Of a stretch of 64,000 bases of DNA, positions 11,538 to 22,463 are shown one piece after another. Source of the stretch: Gerris lacustris (lineage: Eukaryota; Arthropoda; Insecta; Hemiptera; Gerridae). Numbering within the stretch: the first letter of the stretch is position 1; the number at the start of each line of letters is the position of its first letter. Both the position numbers and the translations under genes were made by a program. Below the pieces are notes generated by a model, which did no database searches, was not told where the DNA came from, and saw only the letters and a list, made by a program, of their open reading frames with translations. Where the stretch lies: the NCBI GenBank assembly GCA_951217055.1, contig OX578280.1, positions 60,149,633-60,213,632 of the forward strand. The letters are read 5' to 3'.

Positions 11538-12236
11538 CTTTCTCATATAAAGAGAAAGTATTGTGATGGTGCGAAAATTAGATTTTGATGGATTTAAACG
11601 TTTTGAGGTCCTCAGAGTCTAAAAAAGTGTTTTTAAAAAATTCTGTCTGTGCAGACACCTGGAGCCTAAACTACTGGGCCGAATTTGAGGAGATTTGGCA
11701 TACATGTTCAGAAAAATCATAGCCTGAGGCTAAATCGAGAAATCAATTTTATCTTCACATTTTAGGTCGATACCTCTAAAACAAAACGTGACTTTTTTTC
11801 CAAAACGGTTCCGACCGAGTTTGATTAAACAATTCTAAAATATAGTCCAAATACAAATTTAATCTATATCTATATAAGCCGTTTTCCCGGGAAAAATCTA
11901 GTTTTTGAGAAAATAACTTTAAACGAGGATGGAGGGAGGCCGGGTTCGATTCCCCGCCAAGGAGAAGTTGTTTTCATGGTACATTTTGATAAAATGTTCA
12001 ATAATTATTAAATGTACCTATGAAAGCTAATAAATGGAAAACACTTGGCTAAGTAATTATGAACTCATATATATGAGAAAGTTTGTCTGAGTTGTCTCTG
12101 ACCGATTTTCTACAAGTACATGAGATGGTACTATTTTAAATATTATATATAACGTTAGATTTATTTTAGAAAATAATCTTATGAAGTTAAATTCAAGATT
12201 AATTAGCTTATAATAAACTTGTTTACGAACAAAAGT
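11538..12236 (+). repeat. Interspersed repeat family A, full-length copy 2
   Basis: It has the same block order as 4788-5455: CTTTCTCATATA (11538-11549) mirrored at 12070-12081, the TCTGTCTGTGCAGACACCTGGAG block, GATTTGGCATACATGTTCAG, CGTTTTCCCGGGAAAAATCT and a box-B-like GGGTTCGATTCC (11942-11953). It also shares the 150-bp downstream part ending TTGTTTACGAACAA. It retains an extra 5' segment (GGTGCGAAAATTAGATTTTG to GAGTCTAAAAAAGTG) that is deleted in copy 1. Confidence 0.82.
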
Positions 12237-12925
12237 GTGCTAAATTTCAAAACTGATTGGTTATTTGTATTCCACTACTGGTCCTAATGAATCCCAATTA
12301 AAATACCCGAGACTTGTTTGTATTAATTTGGTTTATTCTAATGAGACCATTGAATGGTCAATTAAACTGTTTGATTCCACTACATCGTATCCGCCGCGCC
12401 CCCTTAGCATGTATTTAATATGGTTTTCATACTTACTATTCACATCTCCATTAATTTACATCCTGATCGATTTGTTTGGATCATTAAAATGCGTTTGGAT
12501 CGGGCGCAACATATAGCCAAACCCGTTCCATAGATCACATGCGGTTGAGTCACCTCTCGTGTGATCCAATCCAAGATATTATAATTGGATTTGATTGGAT
12601 GCTTTGATCATTTAACCCTTACAAGGTTCAGGGGAAACTATTTCGTCGTTAACTATATTAAAGGTATATTTCAGTGGTAGGTATTCAAATGTTGTTGATA
12701 ATTCGTGCCCATTTTAGTCACCTTTTTGCACTCTTTAATATAATGTTTTAATTATTTAACTTACTACCCTTTTTACTTGGTTTTTATCTCACACATTAAC
12801 TTCAAACGTCTTAGAATATGGTGAGGGTAATAGGAGTTGTGCAAGAGGATTGGGATGATGCTACATATAAGGCTTCATGGAATTTTCGGTACTTATCTAG
12901 ATTGTTATTTTAAAATATAAATTAC
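12237..12925. other. No feature recognised
   Basis: It includes an 83-codon open frame (12265-12516) of somewhat more balanced composition, but with no recognised motif and no splice or promoter context. It is probably chance, or part of an unrecognised repeat. Confidence 0.5.
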
Positions 12926-13110
12926 TTTGACTAAATAACTATTAAGACAAAGGGATGTTTTGTCCAGTGTACTTTGGTACAAAGGAATATCACACTTCTG
13001 TTTTTATAAGGGGAGTAACAGTCTAAAGAAGAACATTTGTACACCTTCTTTAGATTGTTACTCCACTCTGATATTTTTATAAGGGGAGAAACAATCTAAA
13101 GAAGTACCTA
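12926..13110 (+). repeat. Interspersed repeat family H
   Basis: It carries GACTAAATAACTATTAAGAC, AAAGGGATGTTTTGTCCAGTG, TACTTTGG-ACAAAGGAATATCACAC and TTTTTATAAGGGGAGTAACAGTCTAAAGAA. The blocks recur at 16421-16565 (same strand) and inverted at 13655-13800 and 21085-21160. The GGGGAGTAACAGTCTAAAGAAG part is itself followed by an inverted copy (CTTCTTTAGATTGTTACTCC). Confidence 0.8.
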
Positions 13111-13231
13111 ATTTTCAATATCGAGTTACGAATAGAGTTCGGTCAAAAGGAACATTTAGGTTAAACACTTTCTAAATATGTTTAAAAATAATTTTATAAA
13201 CTAATATGGGATTTAAATACTGTATCAATAA

Positions 13232-13275
13232 CTATGTGAGAGAGTTTTCTTCGATTTATCGGACCGATTTTTATA
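13232..13275 (+). repeat. Family A terminal fragment
   Basis: TATGTGAGAGAGTTT...TCGGACCGATTTTTATAC resembles the right-end block of family A (TATATGAGAAAGTTTGTCTG...TCGGACCGATTTTCTAC). Confidence 0.5.
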
Positions 13276-13364
13276 CTTTATTTACTGATGAGGTTCTACA
13301 AAAACTCTTATCTTTTAAGCTTAGATCATGTGTGTATATAACCAATGCGGTAGTTTATGTGTAA

Positions 13365-13650
13365 TCTATATATATAAAAGTCAACGTATGTGTGTGAATG
13401 TTCTTTATACAAATCTACAGTTTTAGTCCGAGCTTGACGAAAATTTACACACTTTTCCTTCAAAACAAGGCGAAGGTTATTGCCTACATGAATTTTGTAA
13501 ATTTAAATGTTCAATTCCCTTCATGATGCATATCGTTGAAAAGCTCTTTAAGAGTTCAGTAATTGTTGTTAGGTACAGTTTTGTCATATTTTCATTTAGG
13601 AGGGGAGTAAATTTAGGATATTTGCAAATTATCTTATCAAAGAGGAGGGG
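13365..13650 (+). mobile_element. Helitron, 5' part (truncated)
   Basis: It starts A|TCTATATATATAAAAGTCAACG like the copy at 35817 and follows it through TACAAATCTACAGTTTTAGTCC, CTTCATGATGCATATCGTTG, TACAGTTTTGTCATATTTTC and TTTGCAAATTATCTTATCAA. It ends where an inverted family H fragment begins, so the 3' CTAG end is missing. Confidence 0.75.
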
Positions 13651-13654
13651 GAAA

Positions 13655-13800
13655 TAGGGAATGTTTTAAACGGCACTTCTTTAGACTGTTACTCCCCTTC
13701 CCCTTATATAAACACAAGCTTGATATTCCTTTCTTTTAAAGTACATTGGACTAAACATCCCTTTGTTTTAATAGATATTTTGTCATTTATATTCTAAAAA
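13655..13800 (-). repeat. Family H, inverted copy
   Basis: CACTTCTTTAGACTGTTACTCC, GATATTCCTTTCTTTTAAAGTACATTGGACTAAACATCCCTTTG is the reverse complement of the block at 12945-13030. Confidence 0.75.
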
Positions 13801-14760
13801 AACCTAGGGTAGCAACTATCTAAAGAAGTACTGTTTTAATTATCTCTCCGCGCCTTCTCAACACAAGAGCAGTTCTTATGAATCCTTGCGTGACCTCTTA
13901 AATCATTTTTATTTGTTAATACTTTAAACTCATAAATATCGTGTTATATTATCAATGTATAAACACATCCTTAGATGAATAAGAATATCGATTGAAGTTC
14001 CTTTCTTAATGTTATTCAAATAAACTTCTTTTTTTTCAAAACGGAATTTTCAAGAGCCTTATAACCATTACCTTTATTTATTTTTTCAAATGATATTCAG
14101 AATAATATGGCACACTCTAGGGACAAAGGAATGTGTTATTTTAACTGCGAGATCCTCTAGCACAGAGAACACACTCAATATAGAATACAGGCATAATATT
14201 ATTCCCTCTTTATTCTTTCCTGTTCGAGTAGGTACTCTGGATTATCATTTGAATTGCTTTTCAAACATCTATTCACTGCGATTGTGAATAATGTCTCTTC
14301 AAATATACTCTTTAAACATTTTTTTATGAACTATAATTTTTGTTTTTCGTCTATGATTTTTATTTTATACATCTACACCTCATTGATATATAATATCAAA
14401 CCATTTTTTTGAGACATACAATTTTAGTAGTGTTGTAAATCGTGTACTTAAATTGTGTCCAGTTACGAATAATGTTCATATTTTGTGATCATCATACTCA
14501 AGGGTTAGTGACTGTCAATAAGATATATACTTTTCAGCCATTTTGATTTGTAAACAACCTATCAAGACGTAAATATATACCCAAAAATATAATAAATATT
14601 GTATTATCTTATTTACTATATGTTTTTCGTTCTGAAATTCATTGAACTATAATTGTATTTGGTGTATCCACAATCCACTACCAAAATGGCTTTCTTATAG
14701 ATCTACTTTGCGACTTTTTTGGCATCTCAAAACATTTATTGATTTTTTTTATTAATTTTT
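13801..14760. other. AT-rich DNA, no feature recognised
   Basis: A 65-codon frame (14090-14287) has no recognisable features. No RNA gene or repeat is identified. Confidence 0.5.
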
Positions 14761-15043
14761 ACTGGTCTTATATTACTTTGCTTTGTAAGTTTCATCGCAC
14801 ATTTCCGTTTCGCCAATTTTGAACCACTTCCCGTGATTCAATCTTCCTCAAATTTTGCACATAGATACAATTTAGGTGAACAATACAGAAACCAAAAAAA
14901 AAAAAAAAAAAAAAAAGGCGTCAAATTTATTTGCTTTTCAAGTTTCATCGCACACCTATTACCCCAATTTTGAACCACTTACCGTCATTCAATCTTTCCC
15001 AAATTTGGCACATAGATACAACTAAGGTGAAGAGTAGAGAAAC

Positions 15044-15080
<37 letters not shown>

Positions 15081-15229
15081 GTCAAATTTATTTGCTTTTT
15101 AAGTTTCATCGCACATCTATTACCCCAATGTTGAACCACTTACTGTCATTCAATCTTCCCCAAATTTTGCACATAGATACAACTAAGGTGAAGAATACAG
15201 AAAAAAAAAAAATTGAAAATAAGACCAGT
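14761..15229. mobile_element. MITE with internally expanded units
   Basis: The ends ACTGGTCTTAT (14761) and ATAAGACCAGT (to 15229) are inverted. Inside are three tandem copies of a unit of about 150 bp: AAGTTTCATCGCACA, CCAATTTTGAACCACTT, TTCAATCTT-CC-CAAATTTTGCACATAGATACAA, each ending in an A-run (22 bp at 14895-14916 and 33 bp at 15044-15076 in the first two). A single-unit copy of the same element, inverted inside the same TIRs, lies at 58836-58996, so the triplication happened within this copy. Confidence 0.85.
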
Positions 15230-15290
15230 TTTAAAAAATTTATATTATTTTTATATTAATTATTTATTAGTTTTAATATGCGTACTATAT

Positions 15291-15850
15291 ACATATATAG
15301 AGAAAAAGTGTGGTGATGGCGTGAATATTCAATTTTTATAGATTAACCCTGTTTAAGATTGCAAAAAACTAAGTATTAACAAGAATATGTTCAAGCTCTG
15401 GGGAACAGAATGCATTTCCGTCACGCAAAAAATGACATGAAAAATGTGACGCTTTTAAATATCGTGCCAGGAAGTTAGGATTTAACAGGAGGTCGATAGG
15501 TTTTCACTTGTATTCATTGTAGTACCGTATTTCGCCCATAGAAGTTCTAAATTTTATATAAAATGATGTCAGAGACCCTAGCGGACGAAATGGTAATCAA
15601 AATGGATTAATGTTTCATGATTTCGCACCTTCGACTATATCAATTAGACAAATGTATACCGGTTTTTTCCCCACTTCACGGGAAAGCATTGAAATGTCGA
15701 TAAGTGGATTCAATGCTCAAAAACCTATCCATGAATAAATGTTTTTTTTCGTGAAATAGAGAAAATGATTATTTAAAGTGTCTGTCAAGACGCATGTACC
15801 TGGGAAATTACTGGGCCGAATTGGATAAAATTTGACATCAATTGCTTACT
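15291..15850 (+). repeat. Family A, interrupted copy
   Basis: The family A 5' block (AGAGAAAAAGTGTGGTGATGGCGTGAATATT) is at 15299-15330. The module block (GTCTGTCAAGACGCATGTACC...TACTGGGCCGAATTGG) is at about 15779-15830. In other copies these are separated by about 100 bp, so roughly 400 bp of unrelated sequence lies between them here. Confidence 0.6.
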
Positions 15851-16420
15851 ATCAATAACATTGATGTATAATGATTATATTATTGGTTATGTGAAACTAA
15901 TTTAATGATCAATTAACAAATAAATGACTTAGCACACTTCTATTTGCTTGTAATTACCGGTCAGAGTTGGCTATTAAATCCTAGGGTAATAAAAATGTTG
16001 CACTAAAATCTAATGACCAGTCGTGACTGTTCAGGTCAAATCACATACGATCAGGCTCCAGGTGTATAGATTGATTACTTTTCTGTTCAGTCCTTTTATC
16101 TTCCTTATTGTACTTTTTGCTTAGTTCTTTCATTGTTCAGTCTGAACTGATAGGCAAGCTGAGTCGTTTTTACCCTGTAAAATAGTTCAGTGCGGTTCTT
16201 CTGTTAAATTAGATTAAAGTAAAAGATTTGGGACAGAAAATCCCTTGCTAACTCTAGTTAATATTTTAGCATAATAATTATCTAAATTAAGATCATTGCC
16301 AAGCTTTATTAACAATCTATTATTTTATTTTTAGATCTAGCGGCTTTTTTTTAAATTTATTATTATTTTTATTTTTTTTTTTATTAATTTTATTATATAG
16401 TTTCAATGGTACATCTTTAG
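15851..16420. other. No feature recognised
   Basis: No coding, RNA or repeat signal is recognised. Confidence 0.5.
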
Positions 16421-16565
16421 AGACTGACTAAATAACTACTAAGACAAAGGGATGTTACGTCCAATGTACTTTGGGACAAAGGAATATCACACATATTTTT
16501 TTTATAAGAGGAGTAACAGTAACAGTAAAAACTTCTTTAGATTGTTACTCCCCTCTGTTACAATG
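16421..16565 (+). repeat. Family H copy
   Basis: GACTAAATAACTACTAAGAC, AAAGGGATGTTACGTCCAATG, TACTTTGGGACAAAGGAATA and TAAGAGGAGTAACAGTAACAG match 12926-13110. The GGAGTAACAG part is followed by an inverted partner, CTTCTTTAGATTGTTACTCC. Confidence 0.8.
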
Positions 16566-17203
16566 TAAAATGTGCCTTTTCAATTAAGGGACTAAACATG
16601 ACATTAATTTAGAGAAAGGCGATACACAAGCCCAACTATTTTCTTAGATTTACAGGAACAGCTTATTATATATATTTGTTATACACAAAGAATTACAATT
16701 GACCACAATAATAAATAATAAAAAATTACTTACTTTTACTTTCCTTTAGCATTGACCTAATTATTACTGTTTATGCGTAAAAAATGAAATAGTTTATTTC
16801 ATATTTTTACATTTACAGATAAAATTATATTATATTATGTATTCAAATATTACGCATATCTCCTACGCTCGATTGTGCATTGTAACTGTAACATCAAAAT
16901 GAAAATGTGTACTAGTATAATCATCTTCTCGCATTAGGAAGATTTGTCATACTGCTTTTATCGTTAAACGGAAATTTTGACACCTAATTTCACTATCAAT
17001 AGCTGTTAGAATTTTCTTTTTTTTCGATAGCTGATAGATTATTTTTTTTAGGATATATGTTATAATAATATTAGACCATTTTTTTTATTACAGCACTAAT
17101 TGCGGTCAGGAATCATAGCTAAAATTATGTATTTAGTGGTATTAAATTTATAAAACGATCTAAGTGATGATTTCTACCAACATTTCTGAGTATGCTTGCA
17201 AAA

Positions 17204-17206
<3 letters not shown>
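16566..17206. other. AT-rich DNA, no feature recognised
   Basis: No ORF or RNA gene is recognised. Confidence 0.5.

Positions 17207-17265
<59 letters not shown>
17207..17265. repeat. (TA)n microsatellite
   Basis: About 58 bp of alternating TA. Confidence 0.96.
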
Positions 17266-17267
<2 letters not shown>

Positions 17268-17611
17268 CTTAGATATTGCCTAATTTCTTATGCATGTGTT
17301 TATTTTTTTTTATAATCAGTACCTATAGTGAAGTAGTTCTGTATTCACAGAAAAAATTGATTTAAAGAGAGTGACGAGATTACGTTTTTAATCACCTTTA
17401 TTTTTTTAAAAAAAGAAATTACCTTTTACAAATTGCAGTTACATCTAGTGTACGTAATGTATAGATTAACAAACAAATTTAAATATCTATAATTTGGCTA
17501 ATGTGAAAGTTATGTAAGTAGGAAGTCTCGTGGTATAGCTGATTTAGTAAATAGATCTTAATAAGCGGTTATCTATTGCTTAGTAATTTATTTTTAAATT
17601 ATATGTGTAAT

Positions 17612-17619
<8 letters not shown>

Positions 17620-17681
<62 letters not shown>
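17620..17681. repeat. (TACA)/(TA)n microsatellite
   Basis: A short ACATACATACATA lead passes into about 57 bp of alternating TA. Confidence 0.95.
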
Positions 17682-17683
<2 letters not shown>

Positions 17684-18022
17684 TATAATGTTATATTCAA
17701 TTTTCAAAATGTTTCTCTTTTTCTATATGTATTGCGTTTTAGTGTACTTTACGGATATAACATATTAATATTTAATCATCAAATTAGGACCTTCCGAAGG
17801 AGACAGAGTCAGAGATTTGATGAAACCCGATGATTAAATGACTAGTGAAATTGACTCTTATGTTATTCATCGCGTCAGAGAAAATTCCCTCCTGAAGACT
17901 AATCCGGAAAATTTAAATTGATTGAACTCTTGCCGTGAAAACCTACGCTATAGATTATGTTATTACTAAAACTTATTAGTTAGAAATGATTACTTATCTA
18001 GTAATTATTCTATTTGTACTAA

Positions 18023-18612
18023 TTGCTTCTGAGCGTACCCAAGGTAATGGAAGTAATGTGGATTTTCTGAAAAACGAAAATATTTTATGTCTTCGATTTA
18101 AAAAATTCCAAGACTAAAGTCCATTTCAGACATCAGGGAACATTTTTAATTCAGTGTGTCTCTGTCTTTTGCTCAATTTTTGCGAACCAACACATTATCT
18201 TAAAAACCACACGCCCGATTTTAATGAAATTAGTATGGTTGTTGATAATTAGTCCATTGTTGGTCTCGTATTAGTTTCAACCTTCTGCGTCCATTTGTTT
18301 CTCTTCAACATGCGCACAAACCTACATTTATTTACTCCTACCTTCAAAAGTACTCATCTGATTTTTATGAAATTTGGATGGGGTTTCGAAAGTAGACCGC
18401 AAATTACACCAGATTAATGTCATCCATCTCCGCTCTTTAACCTTTGGGTTATTGATGCATGAAAAGAATCAAAACAATTTTTACATATTAAACATACAGG
18501 GAAAACAATATAATAAATTAGCCAATAATGGCTTGTAAAAGCATAAAATCAATTGAGTATTTGATAGGATGCGAGGAATGTGCCTCACTAAATGACTAGC
18601 TATTTTTTTAAA
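18023..18612 (+). repeat. Family B, near full-length copy
   Basis: It has all blocks in order: a start like TTGCTTCTGAGCGTACCCAA, ATTCCAAGACTAAAGTCC, CAGACATCAGGGAACATTTT, AAAAACCACACGCCCGATTT, TTCAACCTTCTGCGTCCATT, and the terminal GGATGCGAGGAATGTGCC block. It is more diverged than the copy at 2546 at the 5' end. Confidence 0.8.
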
Positions 18613-18850
18613 TCTATTTAAATTGTTCTAATTGTTTACATGAATAAAAGTATCAGTTTAGCAAAATGTAATAAGTGCAGACGGTTGAAATGTACCATTA
18701 TTATGGGACCATCTTTAGGCTACATTTAACAAGCCATTCAAATTTTGTATAAACCAGATTAGTTCTTTTAAAGATATAGGGATTATTTAGAATAACTTTG
18801 TGAACATATGGAAGGGAATCCAATGGGCGCAAAAGGTTTAAACTTATACA
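18613..18850 (-). repeat. Family B, inverted 3' half abutting the forward copy
   Basis: AAAAGTATCAGTTTAGCAAA, TGCAGACGGTTGAAATG, and GGGCGCAAAAGGTTTAAACTT are reverse complements of the family B 3' half (compare TTTTGCTAAATTGATACTTT). Directly after a forward copy, this gives a tail-to-tail palindromic arrangement. Confidence 0.65.
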
Positions 18851-19079
18851 AATTCCAATAAAGGATTTATACATTCGAACGAAAAGCGAATTTGTATAGT
18901 CGGTTCAATCATCATTCGCATCAATAATCGCCTCGCTGCTTGTGACTGGGTTTTTGGGACGCGTAAAATTCTATCGACGGGACGAACACTCGGCGAATGT
19001 ATTCGCATTGTAGGGATGAATGGAAGAATGCCACTTACGAGTGTTGGCGTGTCATAAGCGCAAGTGTGTAGATGCACTA
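18851..19079. other. Short GC-richer stretch, no feature recognised
   Basis: It contains CATTCGAACGAAAAGCGAAT and AATCGCCTCGCTGCTTGTGA. A 77-codon minus-strand frame crosses it, without recognisable motifs. Confidence 0.4.
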
Positions 19080-19230
19080 TTAGGATATGCTAGCAAAAAA
19101 TTAAAATTTTGGAATGGCCGATATACAGACAGACACGGTTCTAAGAATGATTCCTGATGTCTAAAATGTATTTCTGTATTAGAACTTTTGAATTCGGAAA
19201 AATCTCTTCTCTGTGCCCCACTGATTGAGA
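19080..19230 (-). repeat. Family B fragment, minus strand
   Basis: TGGCCGATATACAGACAGACACGGTTC, ATTCCTGATGTCTAAAATG and TTTCTGTATTAGAAC match the reverse complement of the family B first half. Confidence 0.6.
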
Positions 19231-19837
19231 GTATATTTATACAATAAATTAAAAAAAATAAATGTCCTGTACTATCAAAACATCTTAATTTTCTGAAAGA
19301 AAATATATTCAATATTTTATTCAAATTGAAATTGTCACTTTTAATAATGAAGTGATTATAATTACTCGGAAAAAATGTTATAAAATAATTTAATATCACA
19401 CATTATTACTATTTTTTTTATGTAAATATGTTAACATAAGATAATGCATATATGGACCAATTTACTTATTGTAAGTATACAAATACCTGATAATTATACA
19501 AATTGGTAATATTTGATAAAATTATATATTTAAATTGTTAGATAACTATGTAAATTTTCTTACCTTTATTGACTTATTCCTTAGCGAAAGTAATCCTTGA
19601 TTGGCATATCCTTATGAAGCATTAAAAGTCACTTATCTCGATTTTACCATTACCGATTTTTCGCTAATTTTTATTATATTGAAAAAATATGTTCCGAAAA
19701 CCCGGAAGATAAAATTGAGGAATAGTTTGTTTGTTTTTTTAACGAACAAAAGTGGCACGTGGACAGATATGGGGCTAAAAAGACCGGGGGAGAGTTTGGG
19801 ACCGGACTGTTAGGGAAAGACAGATAGATAGCGGTAA
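19231..19837. other. AT-rich DNA, no feature recognised
   Basis: No ORF, RNA gene or repeat is recognised. Confidence 0.45.
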
Positions 19838-19945
19838 AGTGGGGGTGGTACATGCGGTACAATGTGTACCCCTTCCTTAGGTACCCTTGTCTGGGGTAGG
19901 TACCCCTACTCGTGTATCTCCACATGTACCACTAACTACCCCCAC
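19838..19945. repeat. Short fold-back with GTGGGGGT ends
   Basis: GTGGGGGTGGTACATG (19838-19853) is mirrored by CATGTACCACTAACTACCCCCAC (19923-19945) with a 7-bp insertion in the right arm. The interior carries several GGTACCC/GGGTACC-like blocks. It may be a small MITE or the tip of one. Confidence 0.7.
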
Positions 19946-21040
19946 TTCGTATCAAACAAATATAACAGGTATATTACACTACTGTTAAACAGACTCTTAA
20001 ATCTATGTATTATGAAATGACCTTGCCTTATCTTACTTATTTTTTATACTTTCAGTCAAATTATATGTATTTTAGTATTGAAAAAAGCCGCTTTTATTAT
20101 AGCTCTGTTATTAGGAGGGAAAATTAGAAGGTGTTAAAATATAAAAATTGACACACATATATATATATAAATTATATAAATTATTAATATTTTATACGTA
20201 ACAAATGGTAACTTGATCACCTTGGGTTGATTATTAATATAATTGTTATTCTTTGATGTCTTTGTATATAACGGGGTTTATTTCTGTTTTTGGGATTTTT
20301 TCCCCCTCAATGACGTGTGAGACAAAATGTCTTAGTCAAAATTATCTTATTCGCGTCTGTTAGTAATTAAGTTCAAAAATTAGAATATGTTTAAATGTCT
20401 GAAAAAGCTAAATTTAGATCATTTAAAAATTTAAAAGTACACAAAACTCTATAATTGTCTACTATTAGTAACAATTAAACTTTATAGCAAATCAACACGT
20501 TATCTCTCCACAAGATAACATATTATAAGTCCTGAGCTTTGAAGAGAAAGTTTACAAAATTTACCTACATTTACTCAGTTTCACATAAATTATTTATGTT
20601 TATTTATTTATTTAATTTCTGTAAATTTAATTATTTTACCTCCAGGCAGGAGACTTAACTGCCTGGTTTTTAGGGTGTTAAGTGATATTAACTGCCTGGC
20701 CGAACCACAGGTAGTTATAGCAGGGAGTTATGGAATAGCTCCCTGTAATTCTAGTAAAATAACTGCGTTTAAACGGATTTTTCGAAGATTTTAGTTGGCA
20801 ACACTGTTTATTACAAACATGACTCGCAATCAGCTGTTTTTAAATATTTCTTTCTTTTGTTTTAAAACGCTTCGGGTTTTGAGTAAATGATCTATTAATT
20901 GTGTTGTGTTTAGTTAAATTTATTAGTCCTTTTTTAAATTTGCTCGTTTTTATTTAAATATAAGTTAAGTTGAGAATTGTTAAGATTATAGCTAACTATT
21001 TTTTTTTATATAAATAAACATCAAAATATGGATTTTTGGC
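19946..21040. other. No gene; small palindromic segments near 20640-20760
   Basis: CAGGCAGG...CCTGGTTTTT...ACTGCCTGGCC and AGGGAGTTATGGAATAGCTCCCT give several short inverted pairs. No ORF or RNA gene is recognised. Confidence 0.4.
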
Positions 21041-21288
21041 ACTCTTTTACTTTGTTACCCACCTTATTTATATTAAAGTTTTATACTCAAAAGTGTGATA
21101 TTCCTTTGTCCCAAAGTTCATTAGACTAAATATACCCCTGTGCTTAAATAGTTACCCCTCTTAATTTTCAAAATTTTAAGGATATCAATATAGGTGGGTA
21201 ACAAAGTAAAAGAGGCGTATGGGGGCGTCTCTTTTACTTTGTTACCCACCACTTAATATTTGTTTTGGTGGGTAACAAAGTAAAAGAG
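21041..21288. repeat. Alternating-orientation 22-bp motif (fold-back cluster)
   Basis: CTCTTTTACTTTGTTACCC-ACC occurs forward at 21042-21063 and 21229-21250, and as its reverse complement at 21193-21214 and 21267-21288. Neighbouring pairs can form two alternative hairpins with short loops (14 and 16 nt). A family H fragment (GATATTCCTTTGTCCCAAAG, minus strand) lies at 21085-21160 between the first and second motif. It may be the relic of an element whose TIR ends were duplicated. Confidence 0.85.
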
Positions 21289-22132
21289 TACCGGATTTTT
21301 TTGTTAAACATAATAATTTAAAATTAAAATCTTTCTATATTTTTTTCTCCCTTTTGGAGGTAAAATCTTGTACGTACCTCGGAAGTAAAAATCATTTGCA
21401 CCCTCGCGATAATTGACTCCCGAGGCGGAGCCAAGGGTTTATATGTTTCAACTTCATCGCTCAGGGTGCAATCACTTACTTTACTCCTTTGGTGCGTAAA
21501 TAACTATTTAGTAACATCAATAAAGTAAATTTATCCAGTATTATAGTTCCAATATGTTTTTTATATTCTTGAGTTAGTTTGGCAATTGATTGAATAATAA
21601 TACCACAAAATAAGACCAGTACTTTTGTGCCATAGAGGTTCTAAGAGCTGGTACTACGTAGTATCATCTGATTAGACCTCTAGCAATTATGGCATGGTCA
21701 ATTCTTTCTAAGGTATGTTTTACTTTCTGAAGGCGTGGTAGACATTTATACTGGTACAATTGTTTAAGAGTCAGTATTGAGAGCTGCTAAATAGTGATTA
21801 TGAATGTTCCATTATTCTATACGTCTTTTATTTAGAATTATTCTTTAATGAGCTTTTTGTTTTGGAAATATTGTTTCTTCGAGAGTCAGAAGCTCCATGA
21901 GAGTAGTCCTTACTGTATTATGGAGTCAAGAACTCCATAATATAAGACACTTAATAGCTGTGAAATGCTTGGGTACATTTTTAATTTTATAAAAATAAAT
22001 TTTATTTAAACAAATATTATGTTTCTTCCAATTTAAAAAGTTATCGATAATGATTCCAAAATATTTAATTGCTGGTATCCCCACACAATATACAAAGGAA
22101 TGTACTATAACCAAGAAATGTTTGTCTCATTG
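21289..22132. other. No feature recognised
   Basis: It contains a GC-richer segment near 21370-21480 (for example CGAGGCGGAGCCAAGGG) but no recognisable gene, RNA or repeat. CTCCATGAGAGTAG...TATGGAGTCAAGAACTCCATAATA gives short repeats only. Confidence 0.4.
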
Positions 22133-22463
22133 AATAAATTATTGTTTTTCCGTCTTACAATTAAAAGTTTACATTTGTGCGAATGCAACAAAAGCAGCAA
22201 TAGGTGCAGAAGTTCCTGTTAACAGTCTGTCCGTCACCATGTTTACCATTCACCGTATCTTCAAAACTACTCGTCCGATTTTAATGAAGTTTGGATAATT
22301 ACAAGTTACATATAAATTTTACCCTCTGCACCTATTGCTGCTTTTGTTGCATTCGCACAAATGTAAACTTTTAATTGTAAGACGGAAAAACAATAATTTA
22401 TTAGTAGTTTTGAAGATACGGTGAATGGTAAACATGGTGACGGACAGACTGTTAACAGGAACT
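22133..22463. repeat. Permuted inverted duplication A-B-S-A'-B'
   Basis: A is 22133-22210 (78 bp), B 22211-22271 (61 bp), S 22272-22324 (53 bp), A' 22325-22402 (78 bp) and B' 22403-22463 (61 bp). A' is the exact reverse complement of A, and B' the exact reverse complement of B. An ordinary inverted duplication would read A-B-S-B'-A'; here the arms are permuted. B-S-A' in this order matches the natural order of family B (GTCTGTCCGTC, ATCTTCAAAACTACTCGTCC, TTTAATGAAGTTTGGA, CTCTGCACCTATT), so the ancestral piece is B-S-A' and the outer A and B' are secondary additions. Confidence 0.95.

Noticed and set aside
12265..12516. 83-codon ORF with hydrophobic C-terminal part
   Set aside because: No motif, no homology recognised and no gene context; length is within chance for this window.
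14931..15139. Overlapping 64-67 codon ORFs on both strands
   Set aside because: They consist of the MITE interior with poly-A/poly-T read as Lys or Phe runs.
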